A DNA stretch of 64,000 nucleotides from UBA2336 sp049306095. GTDB taxonomy: Bacteria; Bacteroidota; Bacteroidia; Cytophagales; Cyclobacteriaceae. Made by a program: the position numbers and the translations under genes. The notes beneath the pieces are model-generated. The model was not told where the DNA came from. It ran no database searches and worked only from the letters and a program-made list of their open reading frames with translations. Positions 1 through 8,285 of this stretch are shown here, piece after piece (within the stretch, counting starts at the first letter, position 1; every line of letters begins with the position of its first letter). The DNA is taken from the NCBI GenBank assembly GCA_049306095.1, contig JBAQPU010000059.1, positions 47,379 through 111,378 of the forward strand, given 5' to 3'.

Positions 1-1133
1 TATTGGCTTATTTTTTAGCTACAAAAGTTGGGTTACAAGATGAAGCTGCCACATTAACGGGTTGGTTTTCTACTGTAATCTATTCTTTGCCCATCGTTGC
101 CGGAGTGTTTGTCGATCGTTACGGTTTTAAAAAAACACTCATGACCTGCTTCGGCATGTTTGCCTTTGGGTACTTTGCTATTGGCATGGCCGGGATGGAA
201 TTTGGGGAATCAATGACGCAGGCTATTGGCATGCGCAACTATGTAATCATCGCACTGATGTTTACCGCCATAGGAGGTTCGCTCATAAAACCCTGCATTG
301 TCGGAACGGTTGCGAATACATCAAAGCCCGAGACGAAAGCGTTGGGCTTTTCAATTTATTATACCCTTGTAAACCTTGGAGGCGCCATTGGCCCCATACT
401 GGCCATGACTGTTCGAAAAGATTGGGGTATTGAATATGTATTGGTTATGTCTGCCCTTACTTCTGTACTTCTTTTCGTGGGTACCTTATTCTTTTTTAAA
501 GAGCCGGCAACGGAAGATTCACTTGCCGATAAAAGAACATTTGGAAAAGTCTTTCAGGATATGCTTCTGGTTTTCAGGAACCTGAAGTTTATGACCTTCC
601 TCATTATTTTTTCGGGTTTCTGGCTCATGTTCTGGCAAATATTTTACCTGTTGCCTTTTTATTCAACCGAAGTGTTGCATTTCGGGGATTTTGAGTTGCT
701 AGAAACGATTGATGCCTGGGGTATTATTATTTTATCAGTTCCAATGACAGCCCTGGTGGCAAAATGGAAACCCATTCGAGCCATGGTGTTTGGACTTATT
801 TTGGCCAGCCTTTCCTGGTTGATTATTGGTGCGTTTGGTACGGTAACAGCCGTGATCATAGCAATTTTCTTTTATGCAGTTGGAGAAGCCACACAAGCAC
901 CGAGGTTTTATGAATACGTAAGTTCGCTGGCTCCCAAAAACCAGGTGGGTACGTTCATGGGATTTGCCTTTCTTCCCGTGGCAATAGGCTCACTTACTGC
1001 CGGGTATCTGGCCGATTGGCTGAGGATAACCTATCTCAATACCAACCCTGCCATGATGTGGTACATATTAACGGTGATTGGAATTGCCTCTACATTTTTA
1101 ATGATGGTCTATAATAAAGTTGTTTCTAAATAA
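1..1133 (+). CDS. MFS transporter, POT/peptide-like (5' truncated)
   Basis: The frame is open to the left edge (first full codon at base 3) and no convincing start is visible, so this is the C-terminal 376 residues or so of a longer protein. It is strongly hydrophobic, with about ten membrane segments and the loop pattern of the major facilitator superfamily. The stretch GGSLIKP (about residue 91) followed by FSIYYTLVNLGGAIGP resembles the conserved region of proton-coupled oligopeptide (POT/PTR2) carriers. The OPT peptide transporter follows after only 6 bp, so the two are probably co-transcribed and peptide uptake is the natural inference. Another MFS substrate cannot be excluded because the diagnostic N-terminal motif lies outside the window. 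Confidence 0.8.
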   Translation, partial: LAYFLATKVGLQDEAATLTGWFSTVIYSLPIVAGVFVDRYGFKKTLMTCFGMFAFGYFAIGMAGMEFGESMTQAIGMRNYVIIALMFTAIGGSLIKPCIVGTVANTSKPETKALGFSIYYTLVNLGGAIGPILAMTVRKDWGIEYVLVMSALTSVLLFVGTLFFFKEPATEDSLADKRTFGKVFQDMLLVFRNLKFMTFLIIFSGFWLMFWQIFYLLPFYSTEVLHFGDFELLETIDAWGIIILSVPMTALVAKWKPIRAMVFGLILASLSWLIIGAFGTVTAVIIAIFFYAVGEATQAPRFYEYVSSLAPKNQVGTFMGFAFLPVAIGSLTAGYLADWLRITYLNTNPAMMWYILTVIGIASTFLMMVYNKVVSK

Positions 1134-1139
1134 TTAATC

Positions 1140-3179
1140 ATGTCAGACAGTAAATCTTTTAAACCTTACATCGCACCAGAGCAGAATATTGCCGAGTTCA
1201 CCGTAAAGTCGGTGGTGTTTGGTTGTTTGTTCGGAATTATTTTTGGATGTTCAACAGTATACCTTGCCCTGAAAGCAGGTCTTACCGTTTCCGCATCCAT
1301 ACCCATTGCAGTTATTGCAATTACGCTTGGACGAAAATTTTTAAAGACAACGATCCTTGAAAATAACATCATTCAAACTACCGGCTCAGCCGGTGAATCA
1401 ATTGCTGCTGGTGTTGTATTCACACTTCCGGGATTTTTGTTTTTGTCTCCTGGTGCTAATGGTGAAGGCTATTTTAACTATCTAACTATTCTTATCCTCG
1501 CTGCCTTTGGCGGGATGCTGGGAACACTCATGATGATTCCGTTAAGGAGATCCCTGATTGTAAAGGAACACGGTACACTTCCTTACCCGGAAGGAACAGC
1601 CTGTGCTTCTGTACTTCAGGCAGGTGAAAAGGGAGGTGATTTTGCTCGGATGGCGTTCTTAGGAATGGGTGTTGCGTTGATTTATGCAACACTGCAAAAA
1701 GTATTTCATGTGATTGCTGAAGCACCAGCTTATGTTACGCAACAGGCAAATAAATTCTGGCCTTCTGCTACTGTCAACGGAGAAATCACTCCCGAGTATC
1801 TTGGTGTTGGATACATCATTGGACCAAAAATATCGGGTGTTTTAGTAGCAGGTTCAGTGTTAGCATGGTGGGCAATTATTCCACTGTTGTCGACACTTGT
1901 TCCTTTTGAGACGGTTGCTCATCAATTAGTAGCTGTTGGTTATCTGGCAGATATTAATGTTGCGGGAGGTAAGGGAAATTGGGATCCGATTACAAAGACA
2001 TTTGCTGATCCGGCAAAGGCATTGTATTTCGCATACATCAGACAGATTGGTGCTGGCGCTGTTGCTGCAGGCGGATTTATTACTCTCATGAAAACAATTC
2101 CAACCATTGTTAGTTCTTTTAAAGAGAGTATTAGTTCATTGAAAGAAAAGAGTGAAGCAGGTATTTTAAGAACGGAGCGCGATCTTTCTTTTAAAGTGGT
2201 AATCGTTGGAAGTATCATCCTGATTGGTGTGCTTACGTTTATGCCTGGTATTCCGGGAGACAGTATCGTTCAAAAATTATTAATCGGGATACTGATTATA
2301 GTTTTTGGATTTTTCTTTGTTACAGTGGCAAGCAGAATTGTTGGATTGGTCGGGTCCAGCAACAGCCCAATTTCGGGAATGACCATTGCTACGCTCATGG
2401 GCACATGTTTGATTTTCACATCGGTAGGTTGGAGCGGGCAATTTTTCGAACCACTTGCCCTCGTTGTGGGTGGCATGATTTGTATAGCTGCTGCCAATGC
2501 AGGAGCAACATCCCAGGATTTAAAGACAGGATACATTGTTGGAGCTACCCCGCGATACCAGCAGCTGGCATTGTTCATCGGTGCGATTGTTTCTTCTATT
2601 GCGATTGGTATTGTTGTAAAAGTGTTGGATACTCCTACTGCAGAGATGGCTGCACAAGGAATAAGTCATGCGATTGGAAGTGAGAAATTCTCTGCGCCAC
2701 AGGCTACATTAATGGCAACACTGGCAAAAGGGATATTGTCATTCAACCTCGACTGGCAATTTGTAATGGTGGGGGTTTTTATTGCAGTGATGATTGAACT
2801 GTGTGGCATTAAAGCGCTGGCATTTGCTATAGGGCTTTATTTACCACTCTCTACAACACTCCCAATATTTATTGGCGGTGCCATTAAAGGTGTTATTGAT
2901 TGGAAAGCAGCAAAGAAGAACGAAACGGTGGTTGAGGATGATTTAGGAAGAGGAAGTTTGTTTGCTACGGGCTTAATTGCAGGCGGTGCATTGGCAGGTG
3001 TAGTTGTTGCATTACTTTCTGTCAACGATAATGTTGCCAGGATTATTCAGAATATCAGTGCTGAACATGGACTCACCAATATGTTAGGGGCGGGAGGTTA
3101 TCAGATTCTGGCGGTACTTTTCTTTATAGCCATGGCTTTTATGTTATACCGAACGGCTACCAAGAAGCAGGAAGTGTAA
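1140..3179 (+). CDS. OPT family oligopeptide transporter
   Basis: A 679-residue polytopic inner-membrane protein with about 14-16 hydrophobic segments. Near residues 75-95 it carries NNIIQTTGSAGESIAAG, a close match to the conserved NI(V)QTxxSAGESxAAG signature of bacterial OPT transporters, and the length is normal for that family. OPT proteins import small peptides or metal chelates with protons; the substrate here is not determined by sequence. It lies 6 bp after an MFS/POT-like gene and ends just before a strong terminator, so it is the last gene of that operon. Two unrelated peptide-transporter families side by side suggest a peptide-scavenging unit. Confidence 0.9.
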   Translation: MSDSKSFKPYIAPEQNIAEFTVKSVVFGCLFGIIFGCSTVYLALKAGLTVSASIPIAVIAITLGRKFLKTTILENNIIQTTGSAGESIAAGVVFTLPGFLFLSPGANGEGYFNYLTILILAAFGGMLGTLMMIPLRRSLIVKEHGTLPYPEGTACASVLQAGEKGGDFARMAFLGMGVALIYATLQKVFHVIAEAPAYVTQQANKFWPSATVNGEITPEYLGVGYIIGPKISGVLVAGSVLAWWAIIPLLSTLVPFETVAHQLVAVGYLADINVAGGKGNWDPITKTFADPAKALYFAYIRQIGAGAVAAGGFITLMKTIPTIVSSFKESISSLKEKSEAGILRTERDLSFKVVIVGSIILIGVLTFMPGIPGDSIVQKLLIGILIIVFGFFFVTVASRIVGLVGSSNSPISGMTIATLMGTCLIFTSVGWSGQFFEPLALVVGGMICIAAANAGATSQDLKTGYIVGATPRYQQLALFIGAIVSSIAIGIVVKVLDTPTAEMAAQGISHAIGSEKFSAPQATLMATLAKGILSFNLDWQFVMVGVFIAVMIELCGIKALAFAIGLYLPLSTTLPIFIGGAIKGVIDWKAAKKNETVVEDDLGRGSLFATGLIAGGALAGVVVALLSVNDNVARIIQNISAEHGLTNMLGAGGYQILAVLFFIAMAFMLYRTATKKQEV

Positions 3180-3201
3180 TCGCGTTGTATAATAACCAAA
3201 T

Positions 3202-3235
3202 AAAAAAACCTGATGGATTCATCAGGTTTTTTTTT
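3202..3235 (+). terminator. Rho-independent terminator after the OPT transporter
   Basis: A 10-bp perfect stem (AAACCTGATG / CATCAGGTTT, loop GATT) is followed by a run of T. It lies 22 bp after the OPT stop codon and before the convergent TerB-like gene. The A-tract on the left arm may let it work in both directions. Confidence 0.85.
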
Positions 3236-3257
3236 GATACCTTGATTTTGCCGAACG

Positions 3258-3638
3258 TTATCGATGACTCGCTCCTGCGCTGATGTCAATGATTTCTTTT
3301 AATTCAGTTAAAGCTTTTGTCTCAGCTTCCGAAACTTCACCGTCAGCCGTTACAATATCATACATATCGGCATACACTTTATACTTCTGCGCAAATTTTA
3401 CATTCGGAAAATGATTGAAGGTATCCCTGAATAATATCTTCAGTTTAGTCTTATCAAAAGCCTTGTATTCATTAATGGTGAACTGTAATCGTTCCTCAGT
3501 CTTATCATCGAAAGGGTAGAGCTTGGTCATCTTTTTTCTTATTGCCCCTATCTCAGCTTGATGAAATTCCTCATCGGCATGAGCCAGGTGAACGTACAGG
3601 AAAAGAACAAAATCGGCAAAGGATTCGTGGATGACCAT
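3258..3638 (-). CDS. TerB-like (tellurite resistance TerB fold) small protein
   Basis: A 126-residue soluble, helical, charged protein. Its central and C-terminal part carries the pattern seen in TerB-fold proteins: ADEEFHQAE near residue 20 and TADGEVSEAE near residue 97, two acidic loops of the type proposed to bind divalent metal in TerB. It lies between two terminators with no co-oriented neighbour, so it seems to be a single-gene unit. Start is the ATG at 3638. The precise role of stand-alone TerB-fold proteins is not known. A second, different TerB-like protein occurs at 27147-27488. Confidence 0.7.
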   Translation of the reverse strand: MVIHESFADFVLFLYVHLAHADEEFHQAEIGAIRKKMTKLYPFDDKTEERLQFTINEYKAFDKTKLKILFRDTFNHFPNVKFAQKYKVYADMYDIVTADGEVSEAETKALTELKEIIDISAGASHR

Positions 3639-3795
3639 AAAGCAGAATTACGCTCAGCTAATGTATTAAATGCCTTTGCGCAAAACAATGATAAGTACGT
3701 CACTTTTGTAGGAAGAATGACCGGGAAATCCCCGTGGTGGTTTACGCATTGAGGGGATATTTCGGTTATTTCAATAAGACGTAGATGTAGATATT

Positions 3796-3826
3796 AAAAA
3801 AGCCCTCCCGAATTTCGGGAAGGCTT
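3796..3826 (-). terminator. Rho-independent terminator after groEL
   Basis: Read on the minus strand: an imperfect GC-rich stem (AGCCTTCCCGA / TCGGGAGGGCT, loop about AAT) followed by six T residues, about 30 bp after the groEL stop. Confidence 0.85.
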
Positions 3827-3856
3827 TCCGTATTTAAGACTGTGGAAGTCGAAGAC

Positions 3857-5485
3857 TTACATCATTCCGCCCATGCCGCCACCGTGTGGCATAGCAGGTT
3901 CAGGCTTCTCTTCAGGGATTTCAGAAACTACAGCTTCAGTAGTTAATAATAATCCGGCAATAGAAGCAGCATTTTCGAGCGCAAGGCGCGATACCTTGGT
4001 CGGATCGATAATCCCCGCTGCGAAGAAATCTTCAAACTTGTTTTCGCTGGCATTGTATCCGAAGTCTTTCTTGCCATCGCGCACTTTGTTCACGATAACC
4101 GAACCTTCCTGACCAGCATTCTCAGCGATAACGCGCAGAGGAGCTTCCAACGCTAAACGAACGATATTTACACCAGTTGCCTGATCATCGTTATCTGTTT
4201 CAATAGATTTCAATGCCTCAATGGCACGAATATAGGCAACACCACCGCCAGGAATAATACCCTCCTGAACAGCAGCGCGTGTAGCGTGCAATGCATCATC
4301 TACGCGATCTTTCTTTTCCTTCATTTCAACTTCAGTGGCAGCACCGATATACAGAATTGCTACACCGCCTGAAAGTTTAGCCAGGCGCTCTTGTAATTTT
4401 TCTTTATCGTAGTCTGAAGTAGTAGTTTCGATTTGTGCTTTGATCTGGTTAACGCGGCCTGTAATTTCAGACTTCTTACCAGCACCATTTACGATGGTTG
4501 TATTGTCTTTGTCGATATTGATCTTCTCAGCGCGACCAAGGTATTCCAACTTAGCATCTTCCAGTTTCATACCTGTTTCTTCAGAGATCACTTTACCTCC
4601 TGTAAGGATGGCGATATCTTCCAACATAGCTTTTCTGCGGTCGCCAAAACCAGGAGCTTTAACAGCAGCCACTCTCAGTGCGCCACGGATTTTGTTCACT
4701 ACTAACGTAGCAAGGGCTTCTCCTTCAACTTCTTCTGCAATGATCAAAAGAGGTTTTCCGGTTTGTGCGGTTGCTTCCAGGATTGGAAGTAATTCCTTCA
4801 TGGAAGAAACCTTCTTGTCGTAAATCAAAATGTAAGGACTTTCCAGGTCAGCTTCCATTTTTTCGGTATTGGTTACAAAGTAAGGAGAGAGGTAACCGCG
4901 GTCGAACTGCATACCTTCTACAGTTTTCACCTCAGTTTCAGTTCCTTTTGCTTCTTCAACCGTGATTACACCATCTTTACCAACCTTATCCATAGCGGTG
5001 GCAATCATTTTACCGATTTCAACATCGCTGTTGGATGAGATAGTAGCAACCTGAGCAATTTCCTGAGAACCTTTAATGTTCTTAGACTGCTTCTTCAGGT
5101 TTTCAACGATGGCACCAACTGCTTTGTCGATACCACGCTTCAGGTCCATTGGGTTGGCACCTGCCGCTACGTTCTTAATACCGTGGGCGAAGATTGCCTG
5201 CGTAAGTACGGTTGCAGTAGTTGTTCCGTCACCGGCAGCATCAGCGGTTTTAGAAGCAACTTCTTTTACTAACTGAGCGCCCATGTTTTCAATAGCATCT
5301 TTCAATTCAATTTCTTTTGCTACGGAAACACCATCCTTTGTAATGGAAGGAGCGCCAAATTTTTTATCGAGGATTACGTTACGGCCCTTTGGTCCGAGGG
5401 TAACTTTTACTGCATCTGCCAGTTTATCAACGCCTTTTTTCAGCCGGTCGCGGGCGGATGTATCGAATGTAATTTCTTTAGCCAT
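3857..5485 (-). CDS. groEL: Chaperonin GroEL (Hsp60)
   Basis: A 542-residue protein aligning over its full length with GroEL: MAKEITFD start, LGPKGRNV and the nucleotide-binding GDGTTTATVL near residue 86, and a GGMGGMM C-terminal tail. It forms the double-ring ATP-dependent folding chamber in the cytoplasm, capped by GroES, which is encoded 31 bp upstream on the same strand. The gene ends 31 bp before a strong terminator, so groES-groEL is a standard two-gene operon. No truncation or odd residues were noted. Confidence 0.98.
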   Translation of the reverse strand: MAKEITFDTSARDRLKKGVDKLADAVKVTLGPKGRNVILDKKFGAPSITKDGVSVAKEIELKDAIENMGAQLVKEVASKTADAAGDGTTTATVLTQAIFAHGIKNVAAGANPMDLKRGIDKAVGAIVENLKKQSKNIKGSQEIAQVATISSNSDVEIGKMIATAMDKVGKDGVITVEEAKGTETEVKTVEGMQFDRGYLSPYFVTNTEKMEADLESPYILIYDKKVSSMKELLPILEATAQTGKPLLIIAEEVEGEALATLVVNKIRGALRVAAVKAPGFGDRRKAMLEDIAILTGGKVISEETGMKLEDAKLEYLGRAEKINIDKDNTTIVNGAGKKSEITGRVNQIKAQIETTTSDYDKEKLQERLAKLSGGVAILYIGAATEVEMKEKKDRVDDALHATRAAVQEGIIPGGGVAYIRAIEALKSIETDNDDQATGVNIVRLALEAPLRVIAENAGQEGSVIVNKVRDGKKDFGYNASENKFEDFFAAGIIDPTKVSRLALENAASIAGLLLTTEAVVSEIPEEKPEPAMPHGGGMGGMM

Positions 5486-5516
5486 GATTTATTAAGAGTT
5501 TAATAGTGTTTCAGGA

Positions 5517-5795
5517 TTAGATTGTTCCGAAAATGTCGGAGTTGCGCATGATCAGGTAGTCTTTACCATCGATCGTGATCTCAGTACCGGAATACTTTCC
5601 GTACAGAATGTTGTCGCCCACCTTTACGGTTACGGGCTTATCTTCAAGACCATCGCCAACAGCAATTACTTTCCCTTTTTGTGGCTTTTCTTTTGCCGTG
5701 TCCGGAATGATAATTCCAGAGGAAGTTTTTTCTTCAGCAGGAGCTGGCTGAACCAGTACTCTGTCTTCGTTTGGTTTGAAATTGATTTTCGCCAT
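5517..5795 (-). CDS. groES: Co-chaperonin GroES (Hsp10)
   Basis: A 92-residue GroES, with the family start KINFKPNEDRVLVQP, the mobile-loop region EEKTSSGIIIPDTAKEKPQ at about residues 18-36 and the C-terminal GKDYLIMRNSDIFGTI. It caps the GroEL chamber as a heptamer. The ATG at 5795 (MAKINF) is chosen over an in-frame TTG two codons upstream because MAKINF matches family N-termini. First gene of groES-groEL. Confidence 0.97.
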   Translation of the reverse strand: MAKINFKPNEDRVLVQPAPAEEKTSSGIIIPDTAKEKPQKGKVIAVGDGLEDKPVTVKVGDNILYGKYSGTEITIDGKDYLIMRNSDIFGTI

Positions 5796-6116
5796 ATACA
5801 ATTGAAAATTTAAAGGTTTAACAAATTTGTTGTTTCTGTGATGTCATGAATTGTGCCATCGTCAAAAGCGAGGCGAAATACGGACATTTTTTCCAATTAA
5901 ATGATGGTTTATAGACGAATTTGGGTTGAATTCTGACAGGTTTTGAGCCTAAAATGGCAAGTTGGCAGAGTAATTACGGTGTTCCCGTTCAGGTTTAGAC
6001 CCGAAGTTGATTCGTTTCCTGACTTGGTACAACAAAATGAAGGAATTACCAGGATAAGGATGTGCGTATAAACTATGGTAGAGATTGTTTATATTCTAGG
6101 CGTAAAATAAGATTAT
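5796..6116. other. Divergent intergenic region upstream of groES
   Basis: A 321-bp gap between divergent groES and an unknown gene, so it should hold both promoters. No CIRCE-type operator was seen. The clearest structure is a 12-bp palindrome, listed separately. No perfect TTTG-N19/21-TAnnTTTG promoter was found on either strand, and no RNA gene is recognisable. Confidence 0.5.
5820..5831. promoter_or_regulatory. 12-bp palindrome upstream of groES
   Basis: AACAAATTTGTT is a perfect palindrome centred about 30 bp before the groES ATG. On the minus strand its CAAATTTG is one base away from the TAnnTTTG -7 element, so it could be an operator overlapping a promoter. Chance occurrence in AT-rich DNA is possible. 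Confidence 0.3.
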
Positions 6117-6833
6117 ATGGATCAATTATCGAGAGACTGGCTCACACAAGGATTAATTGATTTTGAGTACAAAAAGTATATTCTTCTTGGCTACCTTAAA
6201 TCGGTAAGGGCCTCTTTTGGTAGGGCAGAGCTTTATCCGTTTTTAGGTGATTTGGTTTTTCATTACAGAAATCTATTGTCGGTAAAGGAAAATAAGACGC
6301 TGATTCGGGAGGCATTTCCGAAAGAATTATCCCTTGAAGAATTTGATAAACTTGAGTTGTCATACCGCAAAATGGTAGAAGATGATCGTGTGATGGAAGA
6401 GCTTGAGTCTATTATTGAATTCTCCATTCCTCAAATTAAGGACTCTTTGCAGGAAGGCTCCATGATTTATGAGCTGGTGGAATCGAATTGTGAAATTGCT
6501 CCCATTGGAGTAACTCCCTTGTATGCAAAGGAGGGGTATTTATTTGTAACGCAGCCACCCGAGAAAGAAACAAATGTGTATCGTTACCAGGTCAGTATTT
6601 TTGAGCAAAGTCACGAGCAACTCAGAAGTTTGAATACGGAGTTCATTGAGGCTATCCAACGAAGCGCTTCCAACACGTATGAGAATATTAAGATGGAATT
6701 GATCAAGAGGTATAGAGACCTGCCGAACCCCGCTGCTTATCTTATCCTTTCCAGAATGAAATTTCCATTTACGGAAACATTAATGCCCGTTGCCAAGCGA
6801 TTGTTTGTGAAACATATTTCAAAGGCTGCTTAA
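6117..6833 (+). CDS. Conserved hypothetical protein, soluble
   Basis: A 238-residue protein not assigned to a named family. It starts MDQLSRDWLTQGLIDFEYKK, has no signal peptide or membrane helix, and is rich in charged helix-forming residues. The first 120 residues look all-helical; residues 125-165 (PIGVTPLYAKEGYLF...YRYQVSIF) look like beta strands, followed by helices to the end. It is a single plus-strand gene between groES (divergent) and dapA (convergent), so context gives no function. Codon use looks native. ATG at 6117 is the only good start. Confidence 0.65.
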   Translation: MDQLSRDWLTQGLIDFEYKKYILLGYLKSVRASFGRAELYPFLGDLVFHYRNLLSVKENKTLIREAFPKELSLEEFDKLELSYRKMVEDDRVMEELESIIEFSIPQIKDSLQEGSMIYELVESNCEIAPIGVTPLYAKEGYLFVTQPPEKETNVYRYQVSIFEQSHEQLRSLNTEFIEAIQRSASNTYENIKMELIKRYRDLPNPAAYLILSRMKFPFTETLMPVAKRLFVKHISKAA

Positions 6834-6900
6834 GGATGGCCGACTTGTTCCGGCATCTTACCGATTCTTTTCAAGTGGGATCATTGTACAAGGCTGCAAA

Positions 6901-7773
6901 TTACTTGAGTTGAGCCATCAAACTTTTGATTTTTTTCTGAAGCCCTTCTGATGCAGAAGCATGCGGCAACCGAACCGTGGCAGTACAGATGCCCATTTCA
7001 CTGAGAAGGAATTTTAATCCCACCGGATTTCCTTCTTCATACATTGGTCCATTGATTTCCAAAATCTTGAATTGCTCTTGGGAAGCCTTTGTGTAGTTAC
7101 CGGCAAATGCATACTCTTTCATTTTCCTAAACAGCACAGGGTAGGCGTTAGCCAATACCGAAATAACGCCCTTGCCGCCAATGGTATAAAGTGGAACGGT
7201 GAGCAAGTCATCTCCGGATATCAGCAGGAAATCTTTGGGCATGTATTTTGAAATTTTCATACATTGTTCCAGGTTGCCGGATGCCTCTTTAATTCCGATG
7301 ATATTTTTATGTGAAGCTAACCGTAGGGTTGTATCGGCCGTTACATTTAAGGCAGTACGTCCCGGTACATTGTACAGGATAACAGGAACCGGTGAAGCAT
7401 CGGCTACGGCAATAAAATGTTGAAAAATGCCTTCTTGGGAGGGCTTGTTGTAATACGGACTAACTGAAAGGATGGCGTCAACTCCTTTGAAGTTTGTATT
7501 TTTTATGGTGTTCAGCACATTTTCAGTATTGTTTCCGCCTATGCCAAATACAATGGGCAGCTTCTTTGGATTGTTTGCCAAAACGAAATTGAGAACGGAT
7601 TTTTTCTCTTCACCGGAAACTGTTACCGATTCACCCGTAGTACCCATCACCACATAGTAGTCTACTCCCCTGGCTGTGTGGTTCAGGAGTTTTTTCAATG
7701 CTTTATAATCTACAGCGCCCTTCTCGTCAAACGGAGTAACTAATGCAACTCCTGTTCCATAAAACTTTTTCAT
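6901..7773 (-). CDS. dapA: 4-hydroxy-tetrahydrodipicolinate synthase
   Basis: A 290-residue TIM-barrel aldolase that condenses pyruvate with aspartate semialdehyde, the first committed step of the diaminopimelate/lysine pathway. Key residues are visible: TT at 45-46 in MGTTGES, Tyr134 in YNVPGRT, and the Schiff-base Lys162 in GIKEASG. It is the third gene of a tight minus-strand cluster ligA - DUF6913 - dapA, with its ATG one base past the DUF6913 stop. It supplies meso-DAP, which the recycling ligase Mpl elsewhere in this window also handles. Confidence 0.95.
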   Translation of the reverse strand: MKKFYGTGVALVTPFDEKGAVDYKALKKLLNHTARGVDYYVVMGTTGESVTVSGEEKKSVLNFVLANNPKKLPIVFGIGGNNTENVLNTIKNTNFKGVDAILSVSPYYNKPSQEGIFQHFIAVADASPVPVILYNVPGRTALNVTADTTLRLASHKNIIGIKEASGNLEQCMKISKYMPKDFLLISGDDLLTVPLYTIGGKGVISVLANAYPVLFRKMKEYAFAGNYTKASQEQFKILEINGPMYEEGNPVGLKFLLSEMGICTATVRLPHASASEGLQKKIKSLMAQLK

Positions 7774-7774
7774 G

Positions 7775-8281
7775 TTATTTTAATTGTGTGGTGTACTTGT
7801 AGATGCCGTCAATCAACCCTTTAATCTGATTGGTTGAATCGATCATGAATTCAAAAAATGGTTCTTCTCCTTCCTGAAATCTTCCAACACGGCATTTTGC
7901 TTTACTTCTGGCCAGCAGGTAATGCATCATGGGGTTTGGGTTGGTATCAATACAAAAGAGATAATCGAATGCTGTATCGGAGAACTTGAGCGTCTTCTCC
8001 GACTCAATCTTACCCCAAAAGGAGATGTCTTTTAGTGTAAAAAAATCAAACATGAATTCATAATTCTCCTTTTTATGTGGCAGAAATTCCAGTACCTGAA
8101 CCTTCTTGCCATCATGTTCCAGCTTATGGATCAGTTCCTTAATATCATCATGCTTTTTCTTGTCCTCAACGCTAAAGAGAATGCCTACCGTGCTTGCCTG
8201 TTTGTAAGCCGTGCTGGTTCGAACAGTTTTATTCTTTTTCAACTGGTTATTGGTCCTGATCTTTAAAAATTTAATCTTCAT
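7775..8281 (-). CDS. DUF6913 family protein
   Basis: A 168-residue soluble basic protein. It has a lysine-rich N-terminus, a beta strand TVGILFSVED at about residue 31, the motif FFTLKDISFWGKI near residue 80 and a hydrophobic strand DYLFCIDTNPNPMMHYLLA near residue 105. This pattern fits a small Bacteroidota-restricted family (DUF6913) with no known activity. It is packed between ligA (4-bp gap) and dapA (1-bp gap), so it is almost certainly co-translated with them. The family name is from memory and is the least certain part. Confidence 0.7.
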   Translation of the reverse strand: MKIKFLKIRTNNQLKKNKTVRTSTAYKQASTVGILFSVEDKKKHDDIKELIHKLEHDGKKVQVLEFLPHKKENYEFMFDFFTLKDISFWGKIESEKTLKFSDTAFDYLFCIDTNPNPMMHYLLARSKAKCRVGRFQEGEEPFFEFMIDSTNQIKGLIDGIYKYTTQLK

Positions 8282-8285
8282 GATG

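Noticed and set aside
4433..4823. Long antisense ORFs inside groEL
   Set aside because: Shadows of the strongly biased groEL coding strand with no independent features.
5796..6116. CIRCE operator for groESL
   Set aside because: No TTAGCACTC-N9-GAGTGCTAA-like inverted repeat was found.
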